Of a DNA stretch of 64,000 nt, positions 7,299-15,700 are shown one piece after another (the first letter of the stretch is position 1; each line of letters opens with the position of its first letter). The DNA lies in NCBI RefSeq assembly GCF_038039535.1, contig NZ_JBBPHP010000030.1, forward strand, positions 16,306 through 80,305, given 5' to 3'. The position numbers and the translations under genes were made by a program. Source of the DNA: Catalinimonas sp038039535. GTDB taxonomy: Bacteria; Bacteroidota; Bacteroidia; Cytophagales; Cyclobacteriaceae. The notes beneath the pieces are model-generated. The model did not search any database and was not told where the DNA came from. It worked only from the letters and a program-made list of their open reading frames with translations.

Positions 7299-8082
7299 TG
7301 CAGAAAGAGTGAAACCACGTTTGTCATTGGTTGGTGCCGGCCCCGGAGACCCTGAGCTTATCACGCTCAAAGGTATTCGGGCCTTAGAAACAGCTGATGT
7401 AGTGCTGTACGATGCGCTAGCCAATGATGAACTCCTGAATTACGTTCCTGCTGATGTGCCTCGTATCTACGTAGGAAAGCGAGCCGGAAGCCATAGAATT
7501 GCACAGGAAGATATTAATAAACTAATTGTCAGCTGTGCAAGACAATATGGACATGTTGTTCGCCTAAAAGGCGGTGATCCATATATCTTTGGCAGGGGAC
7601 ATGAGGAGCAGATGTATGCTGAGCAAGCAGGCATAGCAGTTACACTTGTGCCAGGTATCAGCAGTGTGAGTGCTGTACCAGCCCTACAATCCATCCCTCT
7701 TACACGTAGGGGACTGAGCGAAAGTTTTTGGGTAATTACCGGTACCACGCGTAAAGGTTCAGTTTCAGAAGATGTGAAATTAGCCGCGCAATCTTCTGCT
7801 ACGGTGGTCATCCTGATGGGCATGGCACGTATTGCAGAGATTCAGCAAACCTTTATGAGCTATGGCAAGGGAGAAACACCAGTCGCTATTATTCAGAATG
7901 GTTCTATGCCTGATGAGAAGGTAGGAGTTTCCAGTGTCAGGGATATGTGTGATATGGTAACTGTGTCTGGACTAGCCTCTCCGGCAGTGATTGTTATCGG
8001 AGAAGTTGCATCCTTACATCCTGCACATGTAGCGAAGGCAGTAAAAGAGGAACTTGCCTTGAAAGCGGACATGCATCTCTAA
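7291..8082 (+). CDS. cobA: Uroporphyrinogen-III C-methyltransferase (siroheme pathway)
   Basis: 263 residues. Uses two S-adenosylmethionine molecules to make precorrin-2, the first step to siroheme, the cofactor of the sulfite reductase encoded just upstream. Family motifs are SLVGAGPGDPELITLKG at the N-terminus, VRLKGGDPYIFGRG, and VPGISS with PLTRRG in the middle. It is the stand-alone SUMT form; the dehydrogenase/ferrochelatase domain of CysG is absent and must be encoded elsewhere. It overlaps cysI by 8 bases, indicating translational coupling and control by the same attenuator. Confidence 0.94.
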   Translation: MLDAERVKPRLSLVGAGPGDPELITLKGIRALETADVVLYDALANDELLNYVPADVPRIYVGKRAGSHRIAQEDINKLIVSCARQYGHVVRLKGGDPYIFGRGHEEQMYAEQAGIAVTLVPGISSVSAVPALQSIPLTRRGLSESFWVITGTTRKGSVSEDVKLAAQSSATVVILMGMARIAEIQQTFMSYGKGETPVAIIQNGSMPDEKVGVSSVRDMCDMVTVSGLASPAVIVIGEVASLHPAHVAKAVKEELALKADMHL

Positions 8083-8142
8083 TTATCAATTCGCAATAAT
8101 TTATTTCTAAAATTAACAGTGCTCTTTAGCACTTGAACAACT

Positions 8143-8196
8143 ATGTGTTTTTTTGTTAGAGAAAAAACTAAGCAAAAAAATGCTGTGCTGAATTAA
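8143..8196 (+). other. Possible 17-codon mini-ORF (M-C start) upstream of cysH
   Basis: In the 128-base gap before cysH a 17-codon frame begins ATG TGT (MCFFVREKTKQ) and stops at 8194-8196, 14 bases before the cysH start. It follows a small perfect hairpin, AGTGCT/AGCACT at 8120-8135. A Cys codon at position 2 in this context is suggestive of a second leader, but no terminator follows and such short frames arise often by chance. Confidence 0.25.
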
Positions 8197-8210
8197 TAAA
8201 CCCAAAACCC

Positions 8211-8912
8211 ATGGTAAGCTGGGAAAACAATCAATTTGATCTCAAAAATCAGGAAAATATAGAGCGCCTGAATGCTATTTTTCAATCTATGTCTCCCGAA
8301 GAAAGGATACGTGCATTGTACAGTAACAAGTCATTAAATGAAAAAAATATCATCCTTACTTCCTCATTCGGGACCACAGCAGTTTACTTGCTACATCTCT
8401 ATTATAAGATGAATATTCGCCAGGAGGTATATTTTCTAGATACTTCTTTTCATTTTGATGAAACATTGATGTACAAGCATAAGCTTACCCAAATGTTTGC
8501 TCTGAAGGTGAAAGAGCTTCATCCTGAAGATTGGAAAAATGCATTTACGAGAGAAAACGAGGTATGGAGGACAGATCCTGATCTTTGCTGCTCAGTGAAC
8601 AAAGTGGAACCTATGTTGCAGATCAAGCAGGTAGCAGATATCTGGGTATCAGGTTTAATGGGCTGGCAAAACGAACAGCGAAAAAATCTGGATATCTTTC
8701 AGTGGAAGGACGGAACACTCAAGTTTTACCCTATTGTAGACGTAAAAGAAAATGAGGTAAAGGATTATTTAGCCAAATGGTCATTGCCAACCCATCCATT
8801 GAAACCTCTTGGGTACGAATCTGTTGGTTGTAAGCACTGTACCTTTAAAGGAAAGGGTAGGGCAGGTCGCTGGTTGGGAAATGCAAAAACCGAATGTGGA
8901 TTGCATCAATAG
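8211..8912 (+). CDS. cysH: Assimilatory APS/PAPS reductase (iron-sulfur type)
   Basis: 233 residues. Reduces activated sulfate to sulfite with thioredoxin. The N-terminal half has the ATP-PPase-like fold (ILTSSFGTTAVYLL, YFLDTSFHFDET). The catalytic cysteine is C229 in the terminal ECGLH motif. The pairs C126-C127 and C207/C210 (GCKHC) are the CC...CxxC ligands of a [4Fe-4S] cluster, which in this family marks adenylylsulfate (APS) reductases rather than the cluster-free PAPS enzymes. No cysDN sulfurylase is in the window. Likely in the attenuator-controlled operon, though a 128-base gap separates it from cobA. Confidence 0.92.
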   Translation: MVSWENNQFDLKNQENIERLNAIFQSMSPEERIRALYSNKSLNEKNIILTSSFGTTAVYLLHLYYKMNIRQEVYFLDTSFHFDETLMYKHKLTQMFALKVKELHPEDWKNAFTRENEVWRTDPDLCCSVNKVEPMLQIKQVADIWVSGLMGWQNEQRKNLDIFQWKDGTLKFYPIVDVKENEVKDYLAKWSLPTHPLKPLGYESVGCKHCTFKGKGRAGRWLGNAKTECGLHQ

Positions 8913-8931
8913 TTCAGATTGATTATGGAAA

Positions 8932-8941
8932 AAAAGGTGAG
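8932..8941 (+). terminator. Left arm of a bidirectional terminator split by the IS
   Basis: AAAAGGTGAG at 8932-8941 is the exact complement (one G-U) of CTCGCCTTTT at 10716-10725. Joined through one copy of the 9-base target duplication they form a 10-bp stem with a 9-base loop and A/T tails on both sides: a terminator serving convergent cysH and metZ before the insertion. Confidence 0.8.
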
Positions 8942-8950
8942 CCACAATAA
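8942..8950. repeat. Left copy of 9-bp target site duplication (CCACAATAA)
   Basis: Identical to 10707-10715 and directly abuts the left inverted repeat of the IS. In the pre-insertion sequence it is exactly the loop of the terminator hairpin. Confidence 0.9.
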
Positions 8951-8966
8951 GAGGCCACTGAAAAAG
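8951..8966 (+). repeat. Left terminal inverted repeat of the IS
   Basis: 16 bases perfectly complementary to 10691-10706. The sequence beyond diverges after a short shared GTCTT. Confidence 0.9.
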
Positions 8967-9000
8967 TGTCTTCACTAAAATCAGGATTATATTAGGGTGT

Positions 9001-9039
9001 AAACGAGCAGAAAAACTAGTGGTTTCTGCTCGTTTTTTT
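9001..9039 (+). terminator. Terminator at the left end of the IS
   Basis: A 13-bp perfect stem (9001-9013 with 9023-9035) with a 9-base loop and seven T, just upstream of the transposase start. It would stop transcription entering from cysH, a common way for IS elements to avoid activation by read-through. Confidence 0.85.
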
Positions 9040-9040
9040 G

Positions 9041-10513
9041 TATGTTTTATGCATCCTGATCACCCATCATGATGCTAGCCTTCCAACAAAAAATCCAGTT
9101 CAGTGCATTACAGGCCTATACGACCTGATCGTTCCAAAAGACAACCTTCTGGGTAGCATTAACGATCTGATTGATTTCAGTTTCATTTATGACGAGCTAT
9201 TGGAGAAGTATTGTCAAAACAATGGACGTACTGCTGAGAGTCCAATCCGCATGTTCAAGTACCTGCTGCTCAAGACCATCTATACCCTATCGGATGTGGA
9301 TGTTGTTGAAAGGTCCCGTTACGACATGTCCTTCAAATATTTTCTGGAGATGTGCCCTGAAGAAGAGGTGATCCACCCAGCTCATTGACCAAGTTCCGTA
9401 AGCTGCGCATGAAGGATACCGATCTGTTGAACCTGCTGATTAATAAAACCGTTTCAGTTGCTTTGGAAAAGGGTATTATCCGTTCCAAATCCATCATCGT
9501 GGATGCAACACATTCTCATTCCCGTTCCAATCCCTATTCTGCTTTAGAAGTTCTTAGGGAACGCTCCAAACATCTTCGCAAAGCCGTTTATGCCATTGAT
9601 GAGGAAAAAAGCAAACAAATGCCGCGCAAGAATGACACAAATGATCTGGAAAAAGAACTCATCTACTGTAAAGCACTGGAAAAAGTCATAGAGTCGGATC
9701 AGGTGCTTCAGAAGATCCCTTCGGTGAAGGAGAAGCTAAACCTTTTGAAAGAGACGGTTGAGGATACCATGGAACATTATACCCTCTCCAAAGACCGGAC
9801 ATAAATCTGCCGATAGTTCGTTTTTTGGCTACAGGACCCATCTTGCGATGAGCCAGAAGCGTATCATTACCGCAGCAGTAGTGACATCGGGTGAAAAGGG
9901 GAATGGACCCGAACTGCCAAAGCTTGTGGAGATAAGTCAGGCTAACGGTATTGAGCTAGAGGCTATCATTGGCGATGCGGCATACTCAGGAAAGGAAAAC
10001 CTGTCGCTGCAGAACAAACAGGGAGAGCGAATAAAAGTAGTTTCCAGACTGAACCCCTCAATAACTCAGGGCTTTAGAAAGGATGAGATCAGCTTTGACG
10101 ATAACAAAGATGCGGATATGTTTGTCTGCCCGGCAGGACATCTGGCTATCCGAAAAGCACGTCAGGAAAAAAAAGGGATCGGAACTAAGCAGACTGAAAC
10201 CTATTATTTTGACATTGAAAAATGCAAAGTGTGCCTATTGAAGGAAAACTGTTATAAGCCGGGAGCAAAGACCAAAAGCTACTCGGTATCCATAAAGTCA
10301 GACCTGCTCCAGGAGCAAATGGAGTTCCAGAAAACAGAATATTACAGGCAAAAGTCAAAACTCAGGTATATGATTGAGGCAAAGAATAGTGAGTTAAAGA
10401 ATGTCCATGGTTATGGGCGGGCAATCTCCTATGGTATTCGGAACATGGAAATGCAGGGCGCTTTAGCGATATTTGCGGTAAACCTAAAAAGAATACTTAC
10501 CCTGGTTAAATAA
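9041..10513 (+). pseudogene. IS1182-family DDE transposase, broken by two frameshifts
   Basis: Three overlapping frames (9041-9388, 9385-9804, 9758-10513) together make one transposase of about 490 residues. The N-terminal DUF772-like part includes RMFKYLLLKTIYTLSDVDVV, and the DDE residues sit in IIVDATH, IIGDAAYSG and YMIEAKNSELK. Near 9377-9379 one base is missing: a third C after CAC would restore HPSSLTKFRK. Near 9790-9800 a small out-of-frame deletion separates LSKD from GHKSADSSFFG. Catalytic residues survive but cannot be made as one protein. The exact start is unclear. Confidence 0.88.
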
Positions 10514-10608
10514 AACCAGATTTTAGCTTCAAATTATTATTGTTTGTCCCGGTTTCCAACCCACGGCTGGATAATCTTTGTAGCTGACGATAAATTATTA
10601 TTGATGAC

Positions 10609-10644
10609 AAAAAGCGTCCAGCTAGATCAACTGGACGCTTTTTT
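10609..10644. terminator. Bidirectional terminator at the right end of the IS
   Basis: A 13-bp perfect stem (AAAAAGCGTCCAG at 10609-10621 with 10631-10643) with a 9-base loop, A-run before and T-run after, so it can act on both strands. It lies between the transposase stop and the right inverted repeat. Confidence 0.85.
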
Positions 10645-10659
10645 AATAAGAGCTATCTC

Positions 10660-10697
10660 TTAAATCAAGACCTTTTTCTTAAATCAAGACCTTTTTC
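10660..10697. repeat. Tandem 19-bp duplication next to the right IS end
   Basis: TTAAATCAAGACCTTTTTC occurs at 10660-10678 and again directly at 10679-10697. The second copy runs into the right inverted repeat, so part of the IS end has been duplicated. Confidence 0.9.
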
Positions 10698-10706
10698 AGT
10701 GGCCTC
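10691..10706 (-). repeat. Right terminal inverted repeat of the IS
   Basis: Perfect complement of 8951-8966, directly followed by the right copy of the target duplication. Confidence 0.9.
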
Positions 10707-10715
10707 CCACAATAA
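10707..10715. repeat. Right copy of 9-bp target site duplication
   Basis: CCACAATAA, identical to 8942-8950, directly adjacent to the right inverted repeat. Confidence 0.9.
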
Positions 10716-10725
10716 CTCGCCTTTT
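10716..10725 (-). terminator. Right arm of the terminator split by the IS
   Basis: CTCGCCTTTT complements 8932-8941. It lies 16 bases beyond the metZ stop codon and would have formed the metZ terminator on the minus strand together with the left arm. Confidence 0.75.
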
Positions 10726-10741
10726 ATTTTGAAAAATAACT

Positions 10742-11929
10742 TTAATGAATAGCAGACTTTAAAATGGCCTGCATAAGATCTGCTTTAATATCATCAGTGT
10801 GTTCTAAGCCAACAGATAAACGAATCAGGCCGGGAGTAATACCTACCACCGCTCTTTCTTCATCTGAAAGTTTAGAGTGAGTAGTAGAAGCGGGATGGGT
10901 ACAGATAGTCCGAGTATCTCCAAGATTGGCAGTAAAAGAAAGCATTTCTAATGCATCCAGAAATCTTTTACCTCTTTCCAAACCTCCCTTTAGCTCAAAG
11001 GTGAGAATACCTCCTCCCAATCGCATTTGTTTCTTAGCCAGTATATGCTGGGGATGAGATGGAAGAAATGGATATTTGACACTGGCTACATCTTCCTGCT
11101 TTTCCAACCATTGCGCTAATTCCAGTGCGTTTGCACAATGTTTTTCCATACGCACCGCAAGAGTTTCTAAACTTTTGGACAGTATCCAGCCGTTAAAAGG
11201 GGACATAGCAGGACCAGTATGTCTTGCCATAAATTTTACTTCCTTAATAAGCTCTTTACTTCCAAGTACAGCTCCACCAATTGTTCGTCCCTGGCCATCA
11301 ATAAATTTTGTGACTGAATGCGTAACGATATGGGCGCCCCATTCTAGTGGGTTTTGCAGGTAGGGAGTAGCAAAACAATTATCTACATTAAGCAGGAGAT
11401 TATGCTTTTTAGCTAGATTACCCAACCATTCCAGGTCTAATAAATCCAGACCAGGATTAGAAGGCGTTTCTACAAAAATCATTTTGGTGTTTTCCTTGAT
11501 CTGCTCTTCCCATTCTTCCGGGTGGTGAATATCCACGTAAGTATGTGTTATTCCCCAGCGAGGAAGTAGTTGAGTTAAGATTTGATGAGTAGATCCAAAT
11601 AGAGAGCGTGATGCCAATACATGATCCCCGGTTTTCAGAAAAGATGCGATGCTGATGAACATAGCAGCCATACCAGATGCGGTAGCTATGCCTGCTTCGG
11701 CACCTTCCAAAGCACACAGTTTCTCTATAAATTCATCATTATTTGGATTAGAGAAACGTGTATAAATATTGCCTTGAATCTCATCAGCGAACATAGCACG
11801 TGCCTGTTCAGCATCATTAAAAACAAAGCTGGAAGTAGCATATATAGGAACACTATGCTCACGGTGTTGTGAACGTTCAGTCTGCGTTCTTATGGCGTCT
11901 GTCTCAAAATGACGTCTTTTGTCTGCCAT
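10742..11929 (-). CDS. metZ: O-succinylhomoserine sulfhydrylase
   Basis: 395 residues, Cys/Met metabolism PLP enzyme family. It would join activated homoserine with sulfide, the product of the neighbouring sulfite reductase, to make homocysteine. The PLP lysine is K208 in HSVTKFIDGQGR. Other signatures are YTRFSNPNND, ATASGMAA and VETPSNPGLDL. Length and the TKFIDGQGRTIGG segment favour MetZ over the longer O-acetylhomoserine enzyme (MetY); cystathionine gamma-synthase is the other possibility. It follows osmC by 15 bases on the same strand and converges on cysH. Confidence 0.87.
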   Translation of the reverse strand: MADKRRHFETDAIRTQTERSQHREHSVPIYATSSFVFNDAEQARAMFADEIQGNIYTRFSNPNNDEFIEKLCALEGAEAGIATASGMAAMFISIASFLKTGDHVLASRSLFGSTHQILTQLLPRWGITHTYVDIHHPEEWEEQIKENTKMIFVETPSNPGLDLLDLEWLGNLAKKHNLLLNVDNCFATPYLQNPLEWGAHIVTHSVTKFIDGQGRTIGGAVLGSKELIKEVKFMARHTGPAMSPFNGWILSKSLETLAVRMEKHCANALELAQWLEKQEDVASVKYPFLPSHPQHILAKKQMRLGGGILTFELKGGLERGKRFLDALEMLSFTANLGDTRTICTHPASTTHSKLSDEERAVVGITPGLIRLSVGLEHTDDIKADLMQAILKSAIH

Positions 11930-11944
11930 AGTAAAGTATTGTGG

Positions 11945-12361
11945 TTATGGATTTACCTGAAAGCTGTACGATATTTCGGCAGTCTTTTCCAATATTTTGG
12001 CTACAGAACAGTATTTATCAAGTGATAGATCAATTGCTCTTTTTACCTTACTTTCATCCAAATCTCCATGAAGAATATATTCAAGATGAATGGTTTTAAA
12101 GAGTGAAGGTGTTTCCCCCTCATAGCGGGTAGCCTTTACATTCACATCTATGTCTTTAACCGGCTGGCGCTGCTTTTTGAGAATATCCAGTATGTCAATA
12201 GTACTGCATCCTCCAATACCAGAAAGTAATAGCTGCATTGGACGCATGCCTTTATTTTGTCCTCCTACATCAGGACTTGAATCCATATGAATGCTGATAC
12301 CATCTTCATTAGTGGCTTCCATATGAAAAGCATCGTTAAGCCTTTTAATTTTTATCTGCAT
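11945..12361 (-). CDS. OsmC family protein
   Basis: 138 residues of the OsmC/YhfA/Ohr fold. Two family cysteines are present, in GIGGCSTIDIL and DKYCSVAKIL, as in peroxidatic OsmC proteins. These reduce organic hydroperoxides using thiols or dithiols. It is first in a two-gene unit with metZ (15-base gap), divergent from a rhodanese gene, so a role in sulfur or thiol metabolism is plausible but inferred. Confidence 0.88.
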   Translation of the reverse strand: MQIKIKRLNDAFHMEATNEDGISIHMDSSPDVGGQNKGMRPMQLLLSGIGGCSTIDILDILKKQRQPVKDIDVNVKATRYEGETPSLFKTIHLEYILHGDLDESKVKRAIDLSLDKYCSVAKILEKTAEISYSFQVNP

Positions 12362-12449
12362 TGCAACAAAAATTTAACTTACTTTGAAGGTGTTCGTAAA
12401 TTGTAAGTAGGCAAATTAATCCTAAACTAAGCAATAACAAAATTCAGCT

Positions 12450-12752
12450 ATGAAAGAAATTACTGTACAAGAATTAAAACAGATGCAGGATAGCAAAGAG
12501 AGTTTTCAGTTTATAGATGTAAGAGAACCTTATGAGTACGAAGAAGCTAACCTGGGAGCGGAACTGATACCATTAGGTGAAGTTCCTGACAGTGTGGATA
12601 AGTTTAAAAAAGACCAGAAAGTGGTGGTGCATTGCAGAAGTGGCAAACGTAGCGCCAACGCTATTAAGTTTCTGGAAGATAATTATCAATACGATAATTT
12701 ATACAATCTTAAAGGAGGGATTCTTGCCTATCAGCAGGAAATAGAAGACTAG
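12450..12752 (+). CDS. Single-domain rhodanese-like sulfurtransferase
   Basis: 100 residues, one rhodanese domain. The active-site loop is HCRSGKRS with the catalytic Cys62; the CH2 motif FIDVREPYEYEEANLG is at 21-36. It carries sulfane sulfur as a persulfide; the acceptor is unknown. It is divergent from osmC-metZ across 88 bases and lies at the edge of the sulfur block. Confidence 0.9.
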   Translation: MKEITVQELKQMQDSKESFQFIDVREPYEYEEANLGAELIPLGEVPDSVDKFKKDQKVVVHCRSGKRSANAIKFLEDNYQYDNLYNLKGGILAYQQEIED

Positions 12753-12762
12753 GCTGATTGCT

Positions 12763-15700
12763 TTATTCAGGGATCAGTTCTTTACCCTTCGGTAAGTTTG
12801 GCAAGGGAATATTGCCTGTAGGTTCAAGTTGAGTACTATCCTGAACCTGCTGGTCAGGTATTCCCTTACCATCAATTGCTTTTTTGCGAGCATCAACGAA
12901 GAGTTCTCTTACCTTATCAAAGCTCTCAACGTGCATAAGGCTGATTCCCTGGTTGGTATAATTGGTTGCTCCTACGCCGCTTAGCAAACTGTTAAAATTA
13001 TTTTTACTGTATACTTTTACCCTGTATTTTCCATTCTGGGTCAGTAAATATTCTACAGTTACGTCTCCAATCACACTGGCTGCATCAGCTTCATTATTTA
13101 CATTGGTAAATCCACCATCACGAGTTACTCTAAGCCGACCATCAAAGAATGTATAAGATAGTCTCAGCTGAAACGTGTTAAATCTGTCTTCATCAAATGA
13201 GCCTAAATCAACATCAATTTCCAGATTTTCATCTACCTGACTGAGCCAGTAACTAAACTGGTTAGATAAGAATTCGCTAACACTACTGCTGACGAGGTTA
13301 CCACTTCCTTCAAATGAACCTAGCTCAGAAAAGCGTCTGAGTACGATGAGACTGAATACCTGCCGTTTGATTTCTTCCTTTCCGTAGAGCGCACTGTTTT
13401 TTATTGTTTCTACTGCTGCTTGTAGGTAAATATTATTTTCCGGATAGTTTTGAACATCTATTGAAAAGTCAATATCCGGTGACATGAGGTCACCAGTTAA
13501 ATCCATATTTACAATAGCATCGTATCTGCGTCTTATCTCATCAGAATTACTTAGTTCTTCGTCACTTACATTGATAAGAGGCTCAAGAGAAGCCAACTGC
13601 TGATAGGTAGCCGTGATGTCCACTACTCCTCCATATGGATCTCCCAGCCAGGAAATGGTACTTCCGGGTTGAATCTTAAATTCCTTGTTGATAATATTAT
13701 AAAGCGTAAAATTGTAGCCCCCTTCCAGAAAAGTGATATCACCAAACATACTAAATTCACCGGCAGATGAAAGGAGTAGTTGCATCTGTCCGTTACCTCT
13801 TCCACGAATGATATCACCTGTTTTAATGTCAAATATGAGCTCTCCGTAAGCATCGGGAGTAATATCAATTTCAAGATCTAAGTTGACTCCAGTAGGGTTG
13901 ATTTTGTCAATACCAGAATCTGTTTTTACACTATCCTTAAAATTCACAAAGCTGATAAAATCTGATTGCTGAACATCCTCAATACTTTCCATAGGGATAA
14001 AAATCTTAGTCCCCTTTTCAGTGGTAACCCTGGCGGTTATGTTCATATTCTCAATTGCTCCCAAAAGAGTAACTTCCCCGGTGGCATAGCCTTTCCCATA
14101 GAAAAGGTCGTTGTCTTTGAGTCCTGTGTTGAGTACAGCAACATTATCAAGATCGCCGGTAAGGTCAATGACAAAGTTGGTAAATCCATCATGGAAAAAC
14201 CCACCGTTGAATACAGCTTTGTTGTTTCTCTGATCAAACAATTCCAGGTCTTTTACCCCAATAGTATTTTCATCAAAAAAGATCCCTCCATCAAAAGTGT
14301 AATTAGTATTCAGATAGTTAATTTTAATATTTCCATTCTGGATATTTCCTTTACCCATAAGGATAGGATATTGTAAGCTACCTGAAATATTGAACTCACC
14401 ATCAGCGGTACCTCCGAACTCAGAGAAGAATTCATCAAAATAAGGTTCAAGAATATTAATGTTGGCATTCTGAAAAGTAGCCTTCATACTGAGAGGATCA
14501 TTTTCAAGACTGGGTTGGTAACCACCATTTAGCGATATGATACGCTCACCATCCCGGTTAACCATCAAATTCAGTTGAAGCTCCTGATTGACATTATCCC
14601 AATTTGCTAAACTGATGATATTACCCACTGCAAAATTGTTGATACTAAAACCCTGAACAGAAAACTCACTGTCCAGAACCAACTGTCGTGTACTGTCATT
14701 TTCAGATTTGAACACATTTTGAATATCCATAAATCCATTAACTTCACCCTGGTAATTTCTTTTAAGGAGAGGATTAAGGTTATCCACCTGAAAATTGTCA
14801 ACTTTCAAAGTCAGAAGTTTTTCAGTATCTTCTGATAATGAGCCAAACAGAGCAATTTCCTGTAGCCCTTCATCATTTGACTCATTAAAAAGCGAAAAGT
14901 TATTGAAAATGAATTCTTGGTCAGTATAAACTACTTTGTTACTATCAGAAAAGTACCAACGGTGATCAAGAACAAGTAGGTCCGAGGGGTTAAATACTAC
15001 TTCGGTGGTATCATCCAGAAAACGCAACTCTCCTGATAGGGCTGCGTGGTTATTGGTATTTTGCTGGGCTATATTTTGCTGAAAACCTATATGATCGTCA
15101 TCCCAGATTGCTTCAAAAACAAAGTTTTCAGTACTTAAGTCTAATTCATCCTTATCAATTTCCTGTCTTTCAGATTCCAGATATACCATTGCCAGGATCT
15201 CTGTGCTATCAGCAATTTTTGAAGTTGAAATATCTATAGTATTGTCTAAAAAGAGACTATTAGAATACTTAACTGTATCAATTTCACTGTTTAGGGTGAT
15301 GATATTAGTATATCCTCCTATAAACTTTCCATTTAAACGAGTATCATAAGATACACTTACCTTGGGATCAAACAATTGTAAAACTGGATTGATATTTTCC
15401 AGATAGACATCGTAAGTGAGTTCATACTTGTCATCCCGGTAAGATTCTATTGACTTTACTTTTTTGTTGCGATAGAATGCCTCCAAAGTTTCAGCGTTAT
15501 TGGTAAATATCAACCGATACTCTTTTACCAGTTCTTCAACATCCTTTATGAGATAGGAAAAATCATAGTTGCCACTTAGATTGGCATTAAACCTATCCGA
15601 ATACAGACGAAAGGTTCTTTCTTCCTGATCTTTGATAGAGGTGAATGATAGGGTATCAATGGCTAAATTTCTACCTTTGTAACTTACAAACATATCACTG

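Larger units (their letters stand above)
8951..10706 (+). mobile_element. IS1182-like insertion sequence, inactive copy
   Basis: Bounded by 16-bp perfect inverted repeats GAGGCCACTGAAAAAG (8951-8966, and its complement at 10691-10706) and by a 9-bp direct repeat. Length 1756 bp. It contains one transposase gene of the DDE type, now broken by two frameshifts. Each end carries a strong hairpin terminator inside the inverted repeats. The family call rests on the transposase sequence. Confidence 0.9.

Noticed and set aside
9377..9390. First transposase frameshift as programmed frameshifting
   Set aside because: No slippery heptamer or stimulatory structure seen, and the second lesion is a plain deletion, so decay is simpler.
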